From Nocardioides sp. Arc9.136 (GTDB taxonomy: Bacteria > Actinomycetota > Actinomycetes > Propionibacteriales > Nocardioidaceae), in the NCBI RefSeq assembly GCF_030506255.1, contig NZ_CP113431.1, forward strand, positions 2,854,001-2,918,000: a stretch of DNA of 64,000 nucleotides, written 5' to 3'. Below the pieces are notes generated by a model, which made no database searches, had not been told where the DNA came from, and saw only the letters and a program-made list of their open reading frames with translations. The position numbers and the translations under genes are program-made. This document shows, piece after piece, positions 32,634 through 42,290 of this stretch; within the stretch, counting starts at the first letter, position 1, and each line of letters opens with the position of its first letter.

Positions 32634-35600
32634 ATGCCCACCAGCACCGACGGCAGCCTGACCTACCGGCTCCTCGACTCCTCCCCCGACGGGCCCTTCG
32701 ACGTCGACGTCACCGCCCACGTCACCGGCACCCCCACCCTGACCTGGACCTCGATTGGCGGCTGCGAGACCGCCCGCCTCCAGATCAACCTGCCCCTCTC
32801 CGCGCTGCCCAACCTCGGCGAGCAGTCCCGCCTCATCGTCACCGACCAGCAGAGCCGCGGGATCTGGGACGGCTACTGCACCGACCCCGGCGGCGTCGAC
32901 GACGACAACGGCGAAGGATTCGACCTCGTCGCCGTCGGGTCCATGGTCGTCGCCTCCGACCGCGTCGAGCCGCTCGTGTACGCCGACGCCGAGTCGTCCC
33001 GCTGGGGCCGCGCCGCCGCGTCCGTGGCATCCGGACGCGCCGACCAGACCAACACCGACGGCACCCCCGAGACCAGCGGCTGGCTCCTCGCCCACCCCGA
33101 GGGCTACCCCATCGGCCCCGGCTCCGCCACCGGCATCGAGTACCGGGCCCTCGAGCACTCCTCCCAGACCATCGGCGGCATCACCTTCACCCTGACCGCC
33201 GGCGCAGTCGACCCGGGCTACCAGGTGCAGATCACCACCCACCACGACGGCGACCTCGTCGACACCGTCACCCGCGCGCTGCCCGCCGGCACCCATACCG
33301 TGACGATGCGCGCCGGCGTCGACTTCTCCACCGGCGTCGACGTCATCGCGATCAGCCTCGTCCGCACCGGTGCCGCCACCAACGTCACCACCGACCTGGC
33401 CTGGGTGAAGATCACCGCCCCCACCGTCCACGGCGCCCGCGTCGACCGCTACGGCACCCCGGTCAACGCCTTGACGCCGCTCACCTCCCGCGCGGTCATC
33501 GAGGACCTCGTCGGCCGCGGGATGCTCGGCCCGGTCGACCCCGCCGCCGCGATCATCGGCGACTCCGCGGCAACCCACACCCAGCTCGCCTGGCCCGAAG
33601 GGACCCGCGGCGCCGGCGTGCTGTCCGCGATCCGCGAGGACGACCCGGACATGGTGTGGATGTTCGGCACGCGCGGCCGCGGCGGCTACGAGTTCTCCTG
33701 GACCCGGTGGCCCGAGACCGAGGTCCGGTACGACATCACCGAACCCGACGCTGTGTCCCGGCCCGGCGCCGACGAGCAGCCCTGCCACCGGGTCAGCGTC
33801 TTCTACACCGACCCCGCCCCCGACGGCTTCCAGGGCGTCCGCCCCCTGCGCCGCGTCGTCGTCGAGCTCGCCGAGCCTGGCGGCTCCCGGGTCCGCGACG
33901 CCGACCCCATCAACCTCGGCGACTCCACCCCCGACGCCGCCCAGGCCGCCGGCGAGGACCTGCTGGAGAAGCTCGCCGCCGCCGCCCGCGCAGCGACCGC
34001 CACCGTCGGCCGCCGCGTCCTCGACCGGACCACCGGACTCAAGGTCGAGCCCTGGGAGCTCCGCCCGGGCGCGCTGGCCCGCATCGAGTCCACCGGCGAG
34101 GCCCTCCGCGTCACCGGCATCTCCTGCGACGCCTCACCCCAGGGCGCCACCGCGACCCTCACGCTGGGCGACCCCGCCCAGACCCTCGAGGACAAGCTGA
34201 TCTCGTTCCTCCGCGGCGAGACCGACCCCACCGCGCCGCTCATCAAGCTGCCCCCGCCGCCGACCGTGCCGCCCACCACCGGTCAGCCCGTCACCAGTTC
34301 CGACGGGCAGCCCCCCGCCGAGTCCCCGGCGGTGGTGTGGCGCGGCGGGATCGGCTCCGCGCTGCTCACCTGGGACCTGGTCGACAACTACGACCCCACC
34401 ACGTACAAGATCCTCATCGGCACCAGCGCGTCGCTGCTGGAGTCCGAGGCCACCCTGGCCGGGCACGCCACGTCCGACTTCTTCATCGCCCGGACCCTGC
34501 CGAACGGGACCCCGTTCCAGAACGGCGTCACCTACTACGCCCGCGCGATCGCCACCGACGCCGATGGGCAGGCCGAACCGGGCCCGGTGGTGTCCGGCAC
34601 CGTCGTCGCGAAGATCACCGAGACCGAGATCTCCCCCGGCGCGGTAAACACCCCGCAGCTGAACACCAACGCGATCACCACCGAACTGCTCCTCGCCAAC
34701 GACGCCTGGCTCGGTGCGCTGCGCGCCACCAACATCTACGGCGAGACCATCACCGGCCCGATCATCCAGACGAGCTCGAACGCGAACCGCGGCATCAAGC
34801 TCGACTCGGTCTCCAACACGCTGAGGGCCTGGGACAGCGCCGGCAACCTGCTGGTGTCGATCTCCGCCGCCAGCGGGAACGTGGACATCCGCGGCAACGT
34901 CACCGTCTACTCCGGCCAGGGGCAGAGCCGCGGCACGCTGACCAACGTCTTCGGGTACGGCGCCGGCCTGGCGTTCTACGGCCAAGACGGTTCCTTCGGC
35001 GGCGGCCTGTTCATGTCCGACTCGGTCGGCAAGATGTCGCTGTGGGGCCCCTCGGGCTCGACCTACTTCACCTTCCAGCCCGGTGAGTGCGTCGTCTACA
35101 ACGGCGGGTTCCGCATCGTCGGCGGCGGCATCTCCTCGGCGGGCGGCATCGGCACCCTCGGCGACGTCGTCGCACTCGGCACCGTCAGCGGCGCGAAGGT
35201 CAAGGCCACGAGCCCGAGTACCCCGCCGGCCGACCGCACCGCCAACGTCTACATGGGCAACGACGGCGAGCTCATGAAGGTCGTCTCCTCGGCCCGCTAC
35301 AAGAACATCGACCGAGACGCCGAGATCGACCCCGACGACGTCCTCGCGATGCGCCCCCGCTGGTACGCCATGAAGGACGACCCCGAGCAGCGCCTCGGCC
35401 TGGGCTACATCGCCGAGGAAGCGCACGGCCGCGGCCTCACCGCCTTTGTCGACTACGACGAGGACGGCCGCCCCGACGGGTTCCACTACCCGACCTTCGC
35501 CGCCATCGGCCACCAGGCCGTGCTCCGCCGCGAGCACGCCGCCCGCCTCGCACTAGAGGAGTCCGTCCGCGACCAGGCGACGCGCATCGAGTCGCTCGTC

Positions 35601-35648
35601 CAGGCCCTCTCCGCCGCGCTCCCTGACCTCGACCTCGACGCCGCCTGA
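32634..35648 (+). CDS. Tail hub/spike protein with S74 self-cleaving chaperone
   Basis: 1004 aa. N-terminal 530 residues form a hub-like region. A fibronectin-III-like domain follows (SALLTWDLVDNYDPTTYKILIG, TYYARAIATDADGQ). Then come beta repeats (NIYGETITGPIIQTSSN), and finally an intramolecular chaperone at about 880-1004 with SSARYKNI, carrying the Ser-Lys dyad of peptidase S74, and a trimeric coiled-coil end. In known S74 fibres the chaperone guides trimer folding and then cuts itself off. Probably the receptor-binding protein or hub. Confidence 0.8.
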   Translation: MPTSTDGSLTYRLLDSSPDGPFDVDVTAHVTGTPTLTWTSIGGCETARLQINLPLSALPNLGEQSRLIVTDQQSRGIWDGYCTDPGGVDDDNGEGFDLVAVGSMVVASDRVEPLVYADAESSRWGRAAASVASGRADQTNTDGTPETSGWLLAHPEGYPIGPGSATGIEYRALEHSSQTIGGITFTLTAGAVDPGYQVQITTHHDGDLVDTVTRALPAGTHTVTMRAGVDFSTGVDVIAISLVRTGAATNVTTDLAWVKITAPTVHGARVDRYGTPVNALTPLTSRAVIEDLVGRGMLGPVDPAAAIIGDSAATHTQLAWPEGTRGAGVLSAIREDDPDMVWMFGTRGRGGYEFSWTRWPETEVRYDITEPDAVSRPGADEQPCHRVSVFYTDPAPDGFQGVRPLRRVVVELAEPGGSRVRDADPINLGDSTPDAAQAAGEDLLEKLAAAARAATATVGRRVLDRTTGLKVEPWELRPGALARIESTGEALRVTGISCDASPQGATATLTLGDPAQTLEDKLISFLRGETDPTAPLIKLPPPPTVPPTTGQPVTSSDGQPPAESPAVVWRGGIGSALLTWDLVDNYDPTTYKILIGTSASLLESEATLAGHATSDFFIARTLPNGTPFQNGVTYYARAIATDADGQAEPGPVVSGTVVAKITETEISPGAVNTPQLNTNAITTELLLANDAWLGALRATNIYGETITGPIIQTSSNANRGIKLDSVSNTLRAWDSAGNLLVSISAASGNVDIRGNVTVYSGQGQSRGTLTNVFGYGAGLAFYGQDGSFGGGLFMSDSVGKMSLWGPSGSTYFTFQPGECVVYNGGFRIVGGGISSAGGIGTLGDVVALGTVSGAKVKATSPSTPPADRTANVYMGNDGELMKVVSSARYKNIDRDAEIDPDDVLAMRPRWYAMKDDPEQRLGLGYIAEEAHGRGLTAFVDYDEDGRPDGFHYPTFAAIGHQAVLRREHAARLALEESVRDQATRIESLVQALSAALPDLDLDAA

Positions 35649-35658
35649 AAGGACCACC

Positions 35659-35976
35659 ATGTCCACCACCGCTGACACCCCCGCCCTCGACGACCTCAGC
35701 TCGGGGCCAGCCGCCGCGCAGCCGCCCGAGGTGAACCCGGCGGTCTACGAGCTCCTCGCGGAGGAGCAGGCCATCCTCGAGGCCGCACTCCCCGGGCTGC
35801 ACGCGATGCACTACCAGCAGCGCGCCGTACAGCTGGGTCTCCGCGTCCGCGAGCTCGAGGCGCAGCTCGCCGAGGCACAGGACGCCTACGAGCAGCTCTC
35901 CCTGCTGGTCACCCGTGACCAGCCCGAGCCGGCCCCCGACCCCGCCGACGCCCCTGCTGCAGGAAGCGAGGACTGA
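35659..35976 (+). CDS. Small coiled-coil tail-associated protein
   Basis: 105 aa; the centre (ELLAEEQAILEAALPGLHAMHYQQRAVQLG then LRVRELEAQLAEAQDAYEQL) is a strong coiled coil, and both ends are Pro/Ala-rich. Lies between two tail genes. Such short proteins may be fibre assembly chaperones; no family recognised. Confidence 0.55.
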   Translation: MSTTADTPALDDLSSGPAAAQPPEVNPAVYELLAEEQAILEAALPGLHAMHYQQRAVQLGLRVRELEAQLAEAQDAYEQLSLLVTRDQPEPAPDPADAPAAGSED

Positions 35977-35977
35977 C

Positions 35978-38227
35978 GTGCCCGTCGAGACCTGCACCCT
36001 CACCGGCAACCTCTCCGACCTCGTCGGCGTCCGCATCCCCGGCCGCCAGGCCGTCGCGGTCCTCGAGACCAACCAGGCACCCGGCGAGTCGCTCGTCCTC
36101 ACCGACCCCAAGGGCGTCCGGCTCGGCGTCACCGCGCTCACCCTGACCGCCGACGGGTCGTTCACGCAGGCCGGTGTCGTCACCACGGACTCCCCCGACG
36201 TGATGCCCGAGCAGAACCGGCAGTACCGCCTCCGGGTGTTCTACCCCGACCCCCGCGCCGGCGATGGCCAGGGCACCTGGGACTCGGGCTGGTTCTTCCT
36301 CACCGGCGACGCCGACCTCGCCGACCGCGTCGTCGTGTCCTACCTGCCGCCGACTGCAGTCGGCGAGGCGGTCGCGCTGCTCGACGAGAAGGTCGACGCC
36401 GCCGAGACCACGATGCAGACGTACGTTGCGCAGGCACAGGCCGCCCGCGACGACGTCGAGGATGTCCGCATCGACGCGACGGCCGCGCTGGGCGCAGCTG
36501 ACGTCGCCACCGGCGCGGCCGAGACCGCGACCGGCGCGGCCCAGTCCGCCGCGACCCACGCCGGGCAGGTGGCAGACGCGGTGGCCGTCGCCGGAGGCGC
36601 CGCGAGCGCCGCGGAGCAGGCCGCCACCACGGCCACCGGCGCTGCGGACACCGCGACGTCCGCCGCCGCCGCGGCCGAGCTTGACCGGGACACCACCGCG
36701 GCGCACCGGGCTGCCGTGGAGGCCGTGCCGGCGACGAACGACGGCATCATGACGGCCGTCGCGAGCGACCAGGAGAGCGACTTCGCGTCCACTCTTACGG
36801 CCTCGACAGGGGGGAAGACCCGCCTTGTCTCGCGGGCCATCGCGGACGGGTCAGACCAGAGCGCGACCCTGAACTCCGAGGCGGCTGTCGCGGCATCCAG
36901 CGGGCGCGTGCTCGAGCTCCCGGCAGGCGAGATCGTGATGGCGACACCGTGGACCGTGCCCACGGGGGCGACCGTCGTCGCCAGCCCGGGCGGCACCACC
37001 ATCAAGTACACCGGCTCCGGCACGCTGCTCCTGCTCGCCTCGAAGCTCTTCGTTCAGCTCGACGGCATCAACCTCTGGGCGACGCACGCCACCGCCAGGG
37101 TGCTCGACCTCTCGAACTCGTTCCGCTGCAAGTTCTTCGGCGTGACGATCCGTGGCAACCACACCACAGGCACCGGCGCCACCTACGCCGCCCAGGTCGG
37201 CCTGACCCTCCGCGACAACGCGGGTGACAACCGCTTCGTCGCCTGCGACTTCAACAACCTCGGCGTCGGCGTCTCGACCGACACGATCCAGAACTACTTC
37301 CTCGGCTGCAACATCGGCACCTGCCTCAAGCCCTTCGAAGGCGGCGACCCGACCGGCGTCAACTTCCGAGCGGGCGTTTCCTGGACTGGCGGCACGATCG
37401 TCGGCACCAGCGGCGTCACCGACACCGCCATCAACATCACCGGCTCCTCCGCCGAGTGGTGGTTCTCCCAGATCCACGTCGAGAAGTGCGACAAGGCCGT
37501 CGTGATCGGCAACGAGAACGGCGGCCCGCGGGCGTTCAGCCTGCGCGACGCCTTCGTGTCCTCGCAGACGAAGACCATCGAGATCAAGGGCGCACGCCAG
37601 ACCGTCCTCGACAACATCACCTTTCGCCCCGGGGAGGGCGGAGCGACGCCCATCGACCTAGTCATCGACCCCGCGGCTGCTGCCGATGGGTACGCCGTTG
37701 GCCTGCGTCCCTCGACCGCGTTCGACTTCGCCGACTCCGTGTTCCCAGCCGGATGGGCAGTGCTCGGCAATCGCTCGAGTGCCGGCCGGGTTCCGCGCCT
37801 ACGCCAGGCCGAGAGCTGGCAGGCGTTCATCCCGGTCTCCGCCCCGACCAACGGCAACGCGAACTTCGAGGGCGCCGCGCGGTTCGACGCCGGATACCCG
37901 ATGTCGATGCAACGGTCCTCGGTCGGTGGCGTGCAGAACGCCGAAGTCTCTTGGAGGGTCGACCTCTCTGCCGGCACCTGGACCGTGCAGCTCGCCCACG
38001 TCCGCGGCACCAACCGGGGTATCTACACCGTCCAGCTCGACGGCGTCACCATCGGCACCGTCGACGGCTACTTCAATGGGGTCGACGTCCGGTTCGACTC
38101 CATCACCGGCGTCGCTGTCCCGGTCGGCGGCGTCCACACCGTCCGGCTGCTCATGGCGACGAAGAACGCCGCAGCGAGCAGCTACTACGGGACGCCGTCG
38201 TTCCTGCAGTTCACCCGCACGGCCTGA
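35978..38227 (+). CDS. Tail fibre with parallel beta-helix and carbohydrate-binding-like end
   Basis: 749 aa, GTG start. N-terminal 115 residues are a beta domain for tail attachment. Residues 125-265 are Ala-rich coiled coil (ETATGAAQSAATHAGQVAD). About 290-570 is a right-handed beta-helix like pectate-lyase or tailspike folds (LELPAGEIVMATPWTVPTG, NRFVACDFNNLGVGVSTD). The last 130 residues (ASWRVDLSAGTW-like, YTVQLDGVTIGTVDGYF, VHTVRLLM) resemble a carbohydrate-binding jelly roll. It probably recognises, and may degrade, a cell-wall glycan. Confidence 0.78.
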   Translation: MPVETCTLTGNLSDLVGVRIPGRQAVAVLETNQAPGESLVLTDPKGVRLGVTALTLTADGSFTQAGVVTTDSPDVMPEQNRQYRLRVFYPDPRAGDGQGTWDSGWFFLTGDADLADRVVVSYLPPTAVGEAVALLDEKVDAAETTMQTYVAQAQAARDDVEDVRIDATAALGAADVATGAAETATGAAQSAATHAGQVADAVAVAGGAASAAEQAATTATGAADTATSAAAAAELDRDTTAAHRAAVEAVPATNDGIMTAVASDQESDFASTLTASTGGKTRLVSRAIADGSDQSATLNSEAAVAASSGRVLELPAGEIVMATPWTVPTGATVVASPGGTTIKYTGSGTLLLLASKLFVQLDGINLWATHATARVLDLSNSFRCKFFGVTIRGNHTTGTGATYAAQVGLTLRDNAGDNRFVACDFNNLGVGVSTDTIQNYFLGCNIGTCLKPFEGGDPTGVNFRAGVSWTGGTIVGTSGVTDTAINITGSSAEWWFSQIHVEKCDKAVVIGNENGGPRAFSLRDAFVSSQTKTIEIKGARQTVLDNITFRPGEGGATPIDLVIDPAAAADGYAVGLRPSTAFDFADSVFPAGWAVLGNRSSAGRVPRLRQAESWQAFIPVSAPTNGNANFEGAARFDAGYPMSMQRSSVGGVQNAEVSWRVDLSAGTWTVQLAHVRGTNRGIYTVQLDGVTIGTVDGYFNGVDVRFDSITGVAVPVGGVHTVRLLMATKNAAASSYYGTPSFLQFTRTA

Positions 38228-38229
38228 GC

Positions 38230-40380
38230 TCAGCGAGAAGGCAGTGCCCCCGAACGCCGCAGCCCCTCGAGAAGCGCCGGCTCGATGTGATGCACGTAGG
38301 TCGTCGTCGCGTGCACGCGGTCCCGCATCGTGACCATGTCCCCAACGAAGGCCGGGCAGAAGTCGGCTTCGCTGCAGAACCAGGGCTGGCTGTCGATCGC
38401 GGACGCGCCTGTCCCCTCCTCGGCGACGAATGTCAACGCTGCGCGGCTGTCCGCCCAGTCGTCGGGGACCGTCGTCGCACACGCAGCTGGGTTGCCCCCC
38501 GGCCGGTAGCAGGTGACAGGCTCGTGACCACCCGGTGGCGGCAGCAGCAGAGCGACGTGATCCACGTACCCGGTCAGGTCCTCAAGGATGGGCCGCAGCG
38601 CCAGGGCCTGGTCGCGCGGACTCTGGGGTTCGCCGTCACTCGCCCGCGGCAGCGTGACAGCCTGGTTCGTGACAATCAGCAGCTCGGGGCGCAACTTCTT
38701 GACCTCGGCTACGACGTCGGCCGTGTGTTCGGCACAGCCGGCTTCAAGCCGACTGTCGGCGTTGTCGTAGACAACCGGGCTGAAGGCGCACCCGTAGGTG
38801 CCAGCGAAGCGCATCCGCCAGCCGTCGAGGTCGTCCTGGACGATGGACTCGAAAGCCTCCCCGTAGACCATCGAGGTTGAATCCCCTGCGACCACGATGG
38901 TCCGCCGTGCGTCCGGGTCGCCGGCAAGGCACTCGTCGGTCGGGGCCATCTCGATCTGCCCGCACCGGGAGATGAGGGCGGACTCGCCGTTTGCCTCGAG
39001 CTCCTGCTCCATCGACGGTTGCAAGTCCGGCCACCTAGTCGCTGCGAGTGCTGCACCGATCTCGCGCTGCAGCCTCGCTGCCTGCGGCGGCAGTTCCTGC
39101 GCTACGGGCTCGTCCAGCGTCCGATTGATGACCTGGTACCGGTCTCGGATCTCGTCTTGATTGCCCGGCCACAGGGCCATTGCGGACAGGCCTAGGGCGA
39201 CGACGGTGGTGGTTGCTGCAAGCACGTGTACCGGGGTCGAGAAGAACCCGTCGGCAGTCGAGTCGGCAGCTCGGGCTTGCTCCGGTGACTTCTTCGGGGC
39301 CAGCCAGTTGGACTCCAGCACAGGTCGCTCGATGAAGCCGTAGAGCGCCATCGAGAGCCCGAGAATGAGCAGGACGCAGGCGATGTTGTAGTACCAACCT
39401 GCGTCACCGAGCGACGGTGCGAGCAACACGATGACCGGGAAGTGCACCAGGTAGACCGAGTACGAGATGTCGCCGACGAACACCGCCGGCCGCGAGGTCA
39501 AGACTACGTTCCAGGCTCGGGCGTCCGGCGAAACGGCTGCGATCACCAGCGCTGCGCCGAGGCATGGCAGAAGTGCGCCGGGCGCTGGGAACGTGGTGGT
39601 GTCGGTGATGACGAAGAGCGAGACGCCGATCGCCACCATGCCCGTCCACGACATCGCGGTCAGCACGACGGCGTTGCCGCGCATATAGGGCACCACACAC
39701 GCCATCAGCGCTCCGAGGCCCAGCTCCCACCCTCGGGTGACGGTGGAGAAGTAGGCGCCAGTCGGGTCGTCGGCGCTCTGCCCGAAGGCGACCCACAGCG
39801 AGGCTCCGACGAGGAGCGTCGACGCGGCCAGGACAACCACACGTCGCCGCTGCAAGGACGTCCGCGCTCCGGCTACCGCCGCGACGGCGAAGAGCGCCAG
39901 CGGCCAGACGACGTAGAACTGCTCTTCGACCGACAGCGACCAGTAGTGCTGCAGCGGCGACTCGCCCGCGCCGGCGAAGTAGTCAGTGCCAACCTCGGCG
40001 AAGTGCCAGTTCGCGAGGAACACGGCTGCCCACCACCCGTCCACGCCGACGTCATCGGCACGACTGCCGGTCAGGGCGATGTGGGCGAACACGATCGTCA
40101 CGACGATTGTGACCAGCGCCGCCGGGAAGAGTCGCCTGATCCGCCGGCGGTAGAAGTCCGCGATGAAGCGATGGAGACCGACCCCGCTGCGGCCGAGATC
40201 GCGGATCAGCAGCCCGGTGATGAGGTAGCCGGAGATGACGAAGAAGACGTCGACTCCGACGAAGCCTCCCGAGGGCCAGTCCGTGAGGTGGTTGGCGACA
40301 ACGGCCACAACGGCCACCATCCGCAGGCCCTGAATATCGAGGCGCTTGGAACCGTGGTCGCGGTGTCTGTGCGAGGCCAT
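38230..40380 (-). CDS. Membrane acyltransferase (AT3) with SGNH domain, lysogenic conversion candidate
   Basis: 716 aa, reverse strand, stop codon 2 bases from the fibre stop. N-terminal AT3 acyltransferase domain with about ten hydrophobic helices (LDIQGLRMVAVVAVVANHL; GGFVGVDVFFVISGYLITG). Periplasmic-side SGNH-like domain from about 450 with VVAGDSTSMVYGE (GDS nucleophile motif) and a late RDRVH providing the Asp-x-x-His pair. OatA-like proteins of this plan O-acetylate wall or surface glycans. The gene is visibly lower in GC than phage genes. It likely alters the host surface in the lysogen. Start ATG at 40380. Confidence 0.85.
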   Translation of the reverse strand: MASHRHRDHGSKRLDIQGLRMVAVVAVVANHLTDWPSGGFVGVDVFFVISGYLITGLLIRDLGRSGVGLHRFIADFYRRRIRRLFPAALVTIVVTIVFAHIALTGSRADDVGVDGWWAAVFLANWHFAEVGTDYFAGAGESPLQHYWSLSVEEQFYVVWPLALFAVAAVAGARTSLQRRRVVVLAASTLLVGASLWVAFGQSADDPTGAYFSTVTRGWELGLGALMACVVPYMRGNAVVLTAMSWTGMVAIGVSLFVITDTTTFPAPGALLPCLGAALVIAAVSPDARAWNVVLTSRPAVFVGDISYSVYLVHFPVIVLLAPSLGDAGWYYNIACVLLILGLSMALYGFIERPVLESNWLAPKKSPEQARAADSTADGFFSTPVHVLAATTTVVALGLSAMALWPGNQDEIRDRYQVINRTLDEPVAQELPPQAARLQREIGAALAATRWPDLQPSMEQELEANGESALISRCGQIEMAPTDECLAGDPDARRTIVVAGDSTSMVYGEAFESIVQDDLDGWRMRFAGTYGCAFSPVVYDNADSRLEAGCAEHTADVVAEVKKLRPELLIVTNQAVTLPRASDGEPQSPRDQALALRPILEDLTGYVDHVALLLPPPGGHEPVTCYRPGGNPAACATTVPDDWADSRAALTFVAEEGTGASAIDSQPWFCSEADFCPAFVGDMVTMRDRVHATTTYVHHIEPALLEGLRRSGALPSR

Positions 40381-40700
40381 CTGCTGCCCGTCTCTTTGCC
40401 TACCGGTGTGCGGCGCGGACTTTACCCGCGCGAGCAACGGCCCGCTCCGTCCTCGCGTCACTCGGCCGGGATAGCGCTGATCGGATCCGGGCGCGGTGGC
40501 CCAGGGTTCCACCTAGCGCCCGGGCCACCGGCTGTCCCTGGCTCCTCCAGGATCAGGTGAATCAGGGACCCACCCGGGCTGGTGACCCGTGACGACACCC
40601 GCAGTACCCGCTCGCTGCCGGCCGATGCGCCAGCGCGAATCGTCTCGCGGCCCGGTGAGCCCCGGGTCTGAAGCCCTCAACCTGATGCCGGGAGGCCCTC
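40381..40700 (+). other. Intergenic region upstream of lysis cassette
   Basis: 320 bases with no supported gene. It is divergent between the acyltransferase gene and the lysis cassette, so promoters for both are expected here. A hairpin at 40,495-40,529 (GGTGGCCC with GGGCCACC) may be a terminator or operator. A good ribosome site (GGGAGG) precedes the lysis gene. No clear -10/-35 pair can be called. Confidence 0.45.
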
Positions 40701-41003
40701 GTGGACTGGTCTGTTGTGCTGCCTCAAGTAGGGGTCGGCTCGGGCTGGGCGCTCGTCGTCCTCTTCGTCACCGCGATCATGCGCGGCCAATTGGTGCCGC
40801 GGCGGACCCACGAGGACGCGATCCACGACCGCGACGAGTGGCGGGCCGAGTCGCGGCTCAAGGACGCGCAGATCGTCGAGAAGGACAAGCAGCTCAGTCA
40901 CATGGGCGAGGTCGGCCGGAACGTGCTCGCGATCATGCAGGCCGTCCGGGCGAGCGTGGACTCTCAGCAGGGGTCGCAATCCGACGAGGACGTGACGCGA
41001 TGA
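40701..41003 (+). CDS. Single-TM lysis-cassette membrane protein
   Basis: 100 aa, GTG after GGGAGG. One hydrophobic helix (GVGSGWALVVLFVTAIMRG) with an N-terminus-out start and a charged cytoplasmic coiled coil (RRTHEDAIHDRDEWRAESRLKD). This type of protein opens many actinophage lysis cassettes and may act as a holin or antiholin partner. Overlaps the next gene (ATGA). Confidence 0.65.
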   Translation: MDWSVVLPQVGVGSGWALVVLFVTAIMRGQLVPRRTHEDAIHDRDEWRAESRLKDAQIVEKDKQLSHMGEVGRNVLAIMQAVRASVDSQQGSQSDEDVTR

Positions 41004-41200
41004 AGTGGTTCCGCCGACGCCGCACCCCCGACCGCGAGTCCGAGGCCACCCGGGCCCGGCAGCGCGCTCAGGCCGAGCTCGAGCGGGTACGCGCAGAGAC
41101 CCCCGAGTACGAGGCCCTCAGCGACTCGCTGCGCAGCGAGATCCGCGAGAAGAACCACCTCACCGAGCTCTTCCTGAGCATCCACCACGGAAGGGGATGA
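41000..41200 (+). CDS. Small charged helical lysis-cassette protein (DUF7620-like)
   Basis: 66 aa: basic start (MKWFRRRRTPDRE), then a charged helix (ARQRAQAELERVRAETPEY) and a conserved-looking end (LRSEIREKNHLTELFLSI). Short proteins of this pattern commonly sit between the membrane genes of actinophage lysis cassettes. Cytoplasmic; role unknown. The family name is my recollection. Confidence 0.6.
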   Translation: MKWFRRRRTPDRESEATRARQRAQAELERVRAETPEYEALSDSLRSEIREKNHLTELFLSIHHGRG

Positions 41201-41201
41201 C

Positions 41202-41492
41202 GTGGCCGTCGCCCTGCTGTTCTCCTCGGCGTTCCTGCTGACCGCCGCCGTCATCTTCGCCGTCTGGTTCGGCTTCACCGAGCCCTGGTGGCGCCACCCC
41301 TTCGGGCAGTCCGTCATGGTCCTGACCCTCGGCATCATCGTGCTCTCCGGGCTCGGCCTGGTCCGCACGATCTTCGGCGCCGACTACCCGCTGCGTGACG
41401 AGCTCGTGCTCGTCGGCCGCTTCCTGGTCGCCATCGGCATCATCCAGCGCCTCGCCGTCCTCGGCCGCGCACAGCACGCCGACCGCCGCTGA
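41202..41492 (+). CDS. Holin-like membrane protein with 2-3 TM helices
   Basis: 96 aa, GTG one base after the previous stop. Hydrophobic segments at about 3-24, 36-56 and 70-88, with TEPWWRHPFG between the first two, a feature of a common actinophage membrane-protein family found with endolysins. It probably contributes to lysis timing. Two other small membrane proteins in the cassette make it unclear which is the holin. Confidence 0.65.
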   Translation: MAVALLFSSAFLLTAAVIFAVWFGFTEPWWRHPFGQSVMVLTLGIIVLSGLGLVRTIFGADYPLRDELVLVGRFLVAIGIIQRLAVLGRAQHADRR

Positions 41493-41573
41493 CCCCCTCA
41501 CTCCGCGTCCGCCTCGCACGTCTCGTGTCCGGCGGCCCCTTCGTCCTGCCCGCACGACCACGAGGAGACCCCG

Positions 41574-42290
41574 ATGACCTACCGCTACCTCACCCAGCTG
41601 GCCGGAGCCCTGCGCGCCGCCGACCTCAAGGTCGTCGAGGTGCCCGGCTGGAAGACCCGCGGCCGCCCCGCGTCGACCGGCGGCTTCGACCCCGTCGGCG
41701 TGCTCTGGCACCACACCGGCTCGAAAGACACCAACCCGAAGTCGATCGCCGACGACCGCGCCTACGCCGAGTGGCTCGCCGAGATCGGCCGCTCCGACCT
41801 GCCCGCCCCGCTGTGCCAGCTCTCGATCGGCCGCGACGGCACCGTCTACGTCTGCGCCGCCGGCCGCGGCAACCATGCCGGCACCGCCCGCGCCTCGGGC
41901 ACCGTCGCAGGCGGCGACGGGAACCAGCTCTACGTCGGGGTCGAGTGCCAGAACACCGGCTCCGAGGGCTGGAGCGACGCACAGCGCGACGCCATGGTCA
42001 CCACCGGCGCCGTGCTCGCCGAGCTGCTCCACACCAGCGCCCAGGCCCAGCGCGCGCACCGCGAGACCTCGGTGACCGGGAAGTGGGACCCGGGCCTGCT
42101 CGACATGGACGCCTTCCGCCGCGACGTCGCCGCGGAGCTCGTCACGAAGGAGCGGCCCGAGGAGCCGGACCCAGAGCCGACCCGCGTCGAGGAGATCCGC
42201 CAGCTGCTGCGCGAGGCCCTCAAGCACGCGAAGTCCGCGAAGCGCCGCCGTCGGCTCCAGGCCGCCCTCGACCGGCTGCCGAGCCGGTGA
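41574..42290 (+). CDS. Endolysin, N-acetylmuramoyl-L-alanine amidase (Amidase_2/PGRP)
   Basis: 238 aa. The zinc-binding amidase core shows LWHHTGS (His46/His47), QLSIGRDGTVYVCAAGRGNHAG and a late AHRETSVTGKWDPG with the second zinc His and catalytic Lys/Asp. It cuts the amide bond between MurNAc and L-Ala at the end of infection. No separate wall-binding domain is present; the C-terminal 55 residues are a basic helix (LKHAKSAKRRRRLQ) that may bind the wall or membrane. No signal peptide, so holin-dependent. Confidence 0.92.
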   Translation: MTYRYLTQLAGALRAADLKVVEVPGWKTRGRPASTGGFDPVGVLWHHTGSKDTNPKSIADDRAYAEWLAEIGRSDLPAPLCQLSIGRDGTVYVCAAGRGNHAGTARASGTVAGGDGNQLYVGVECQNTGSEGWSDAQRDAMVTTGAVLAELLHTSAQAQRAHRETSVTGKWDPGLLDMDAFRRDVAAELVTKERPEEPDPEPTRVEEIRQLLREALKHAKSAKRRRRLQAALDRLPSR

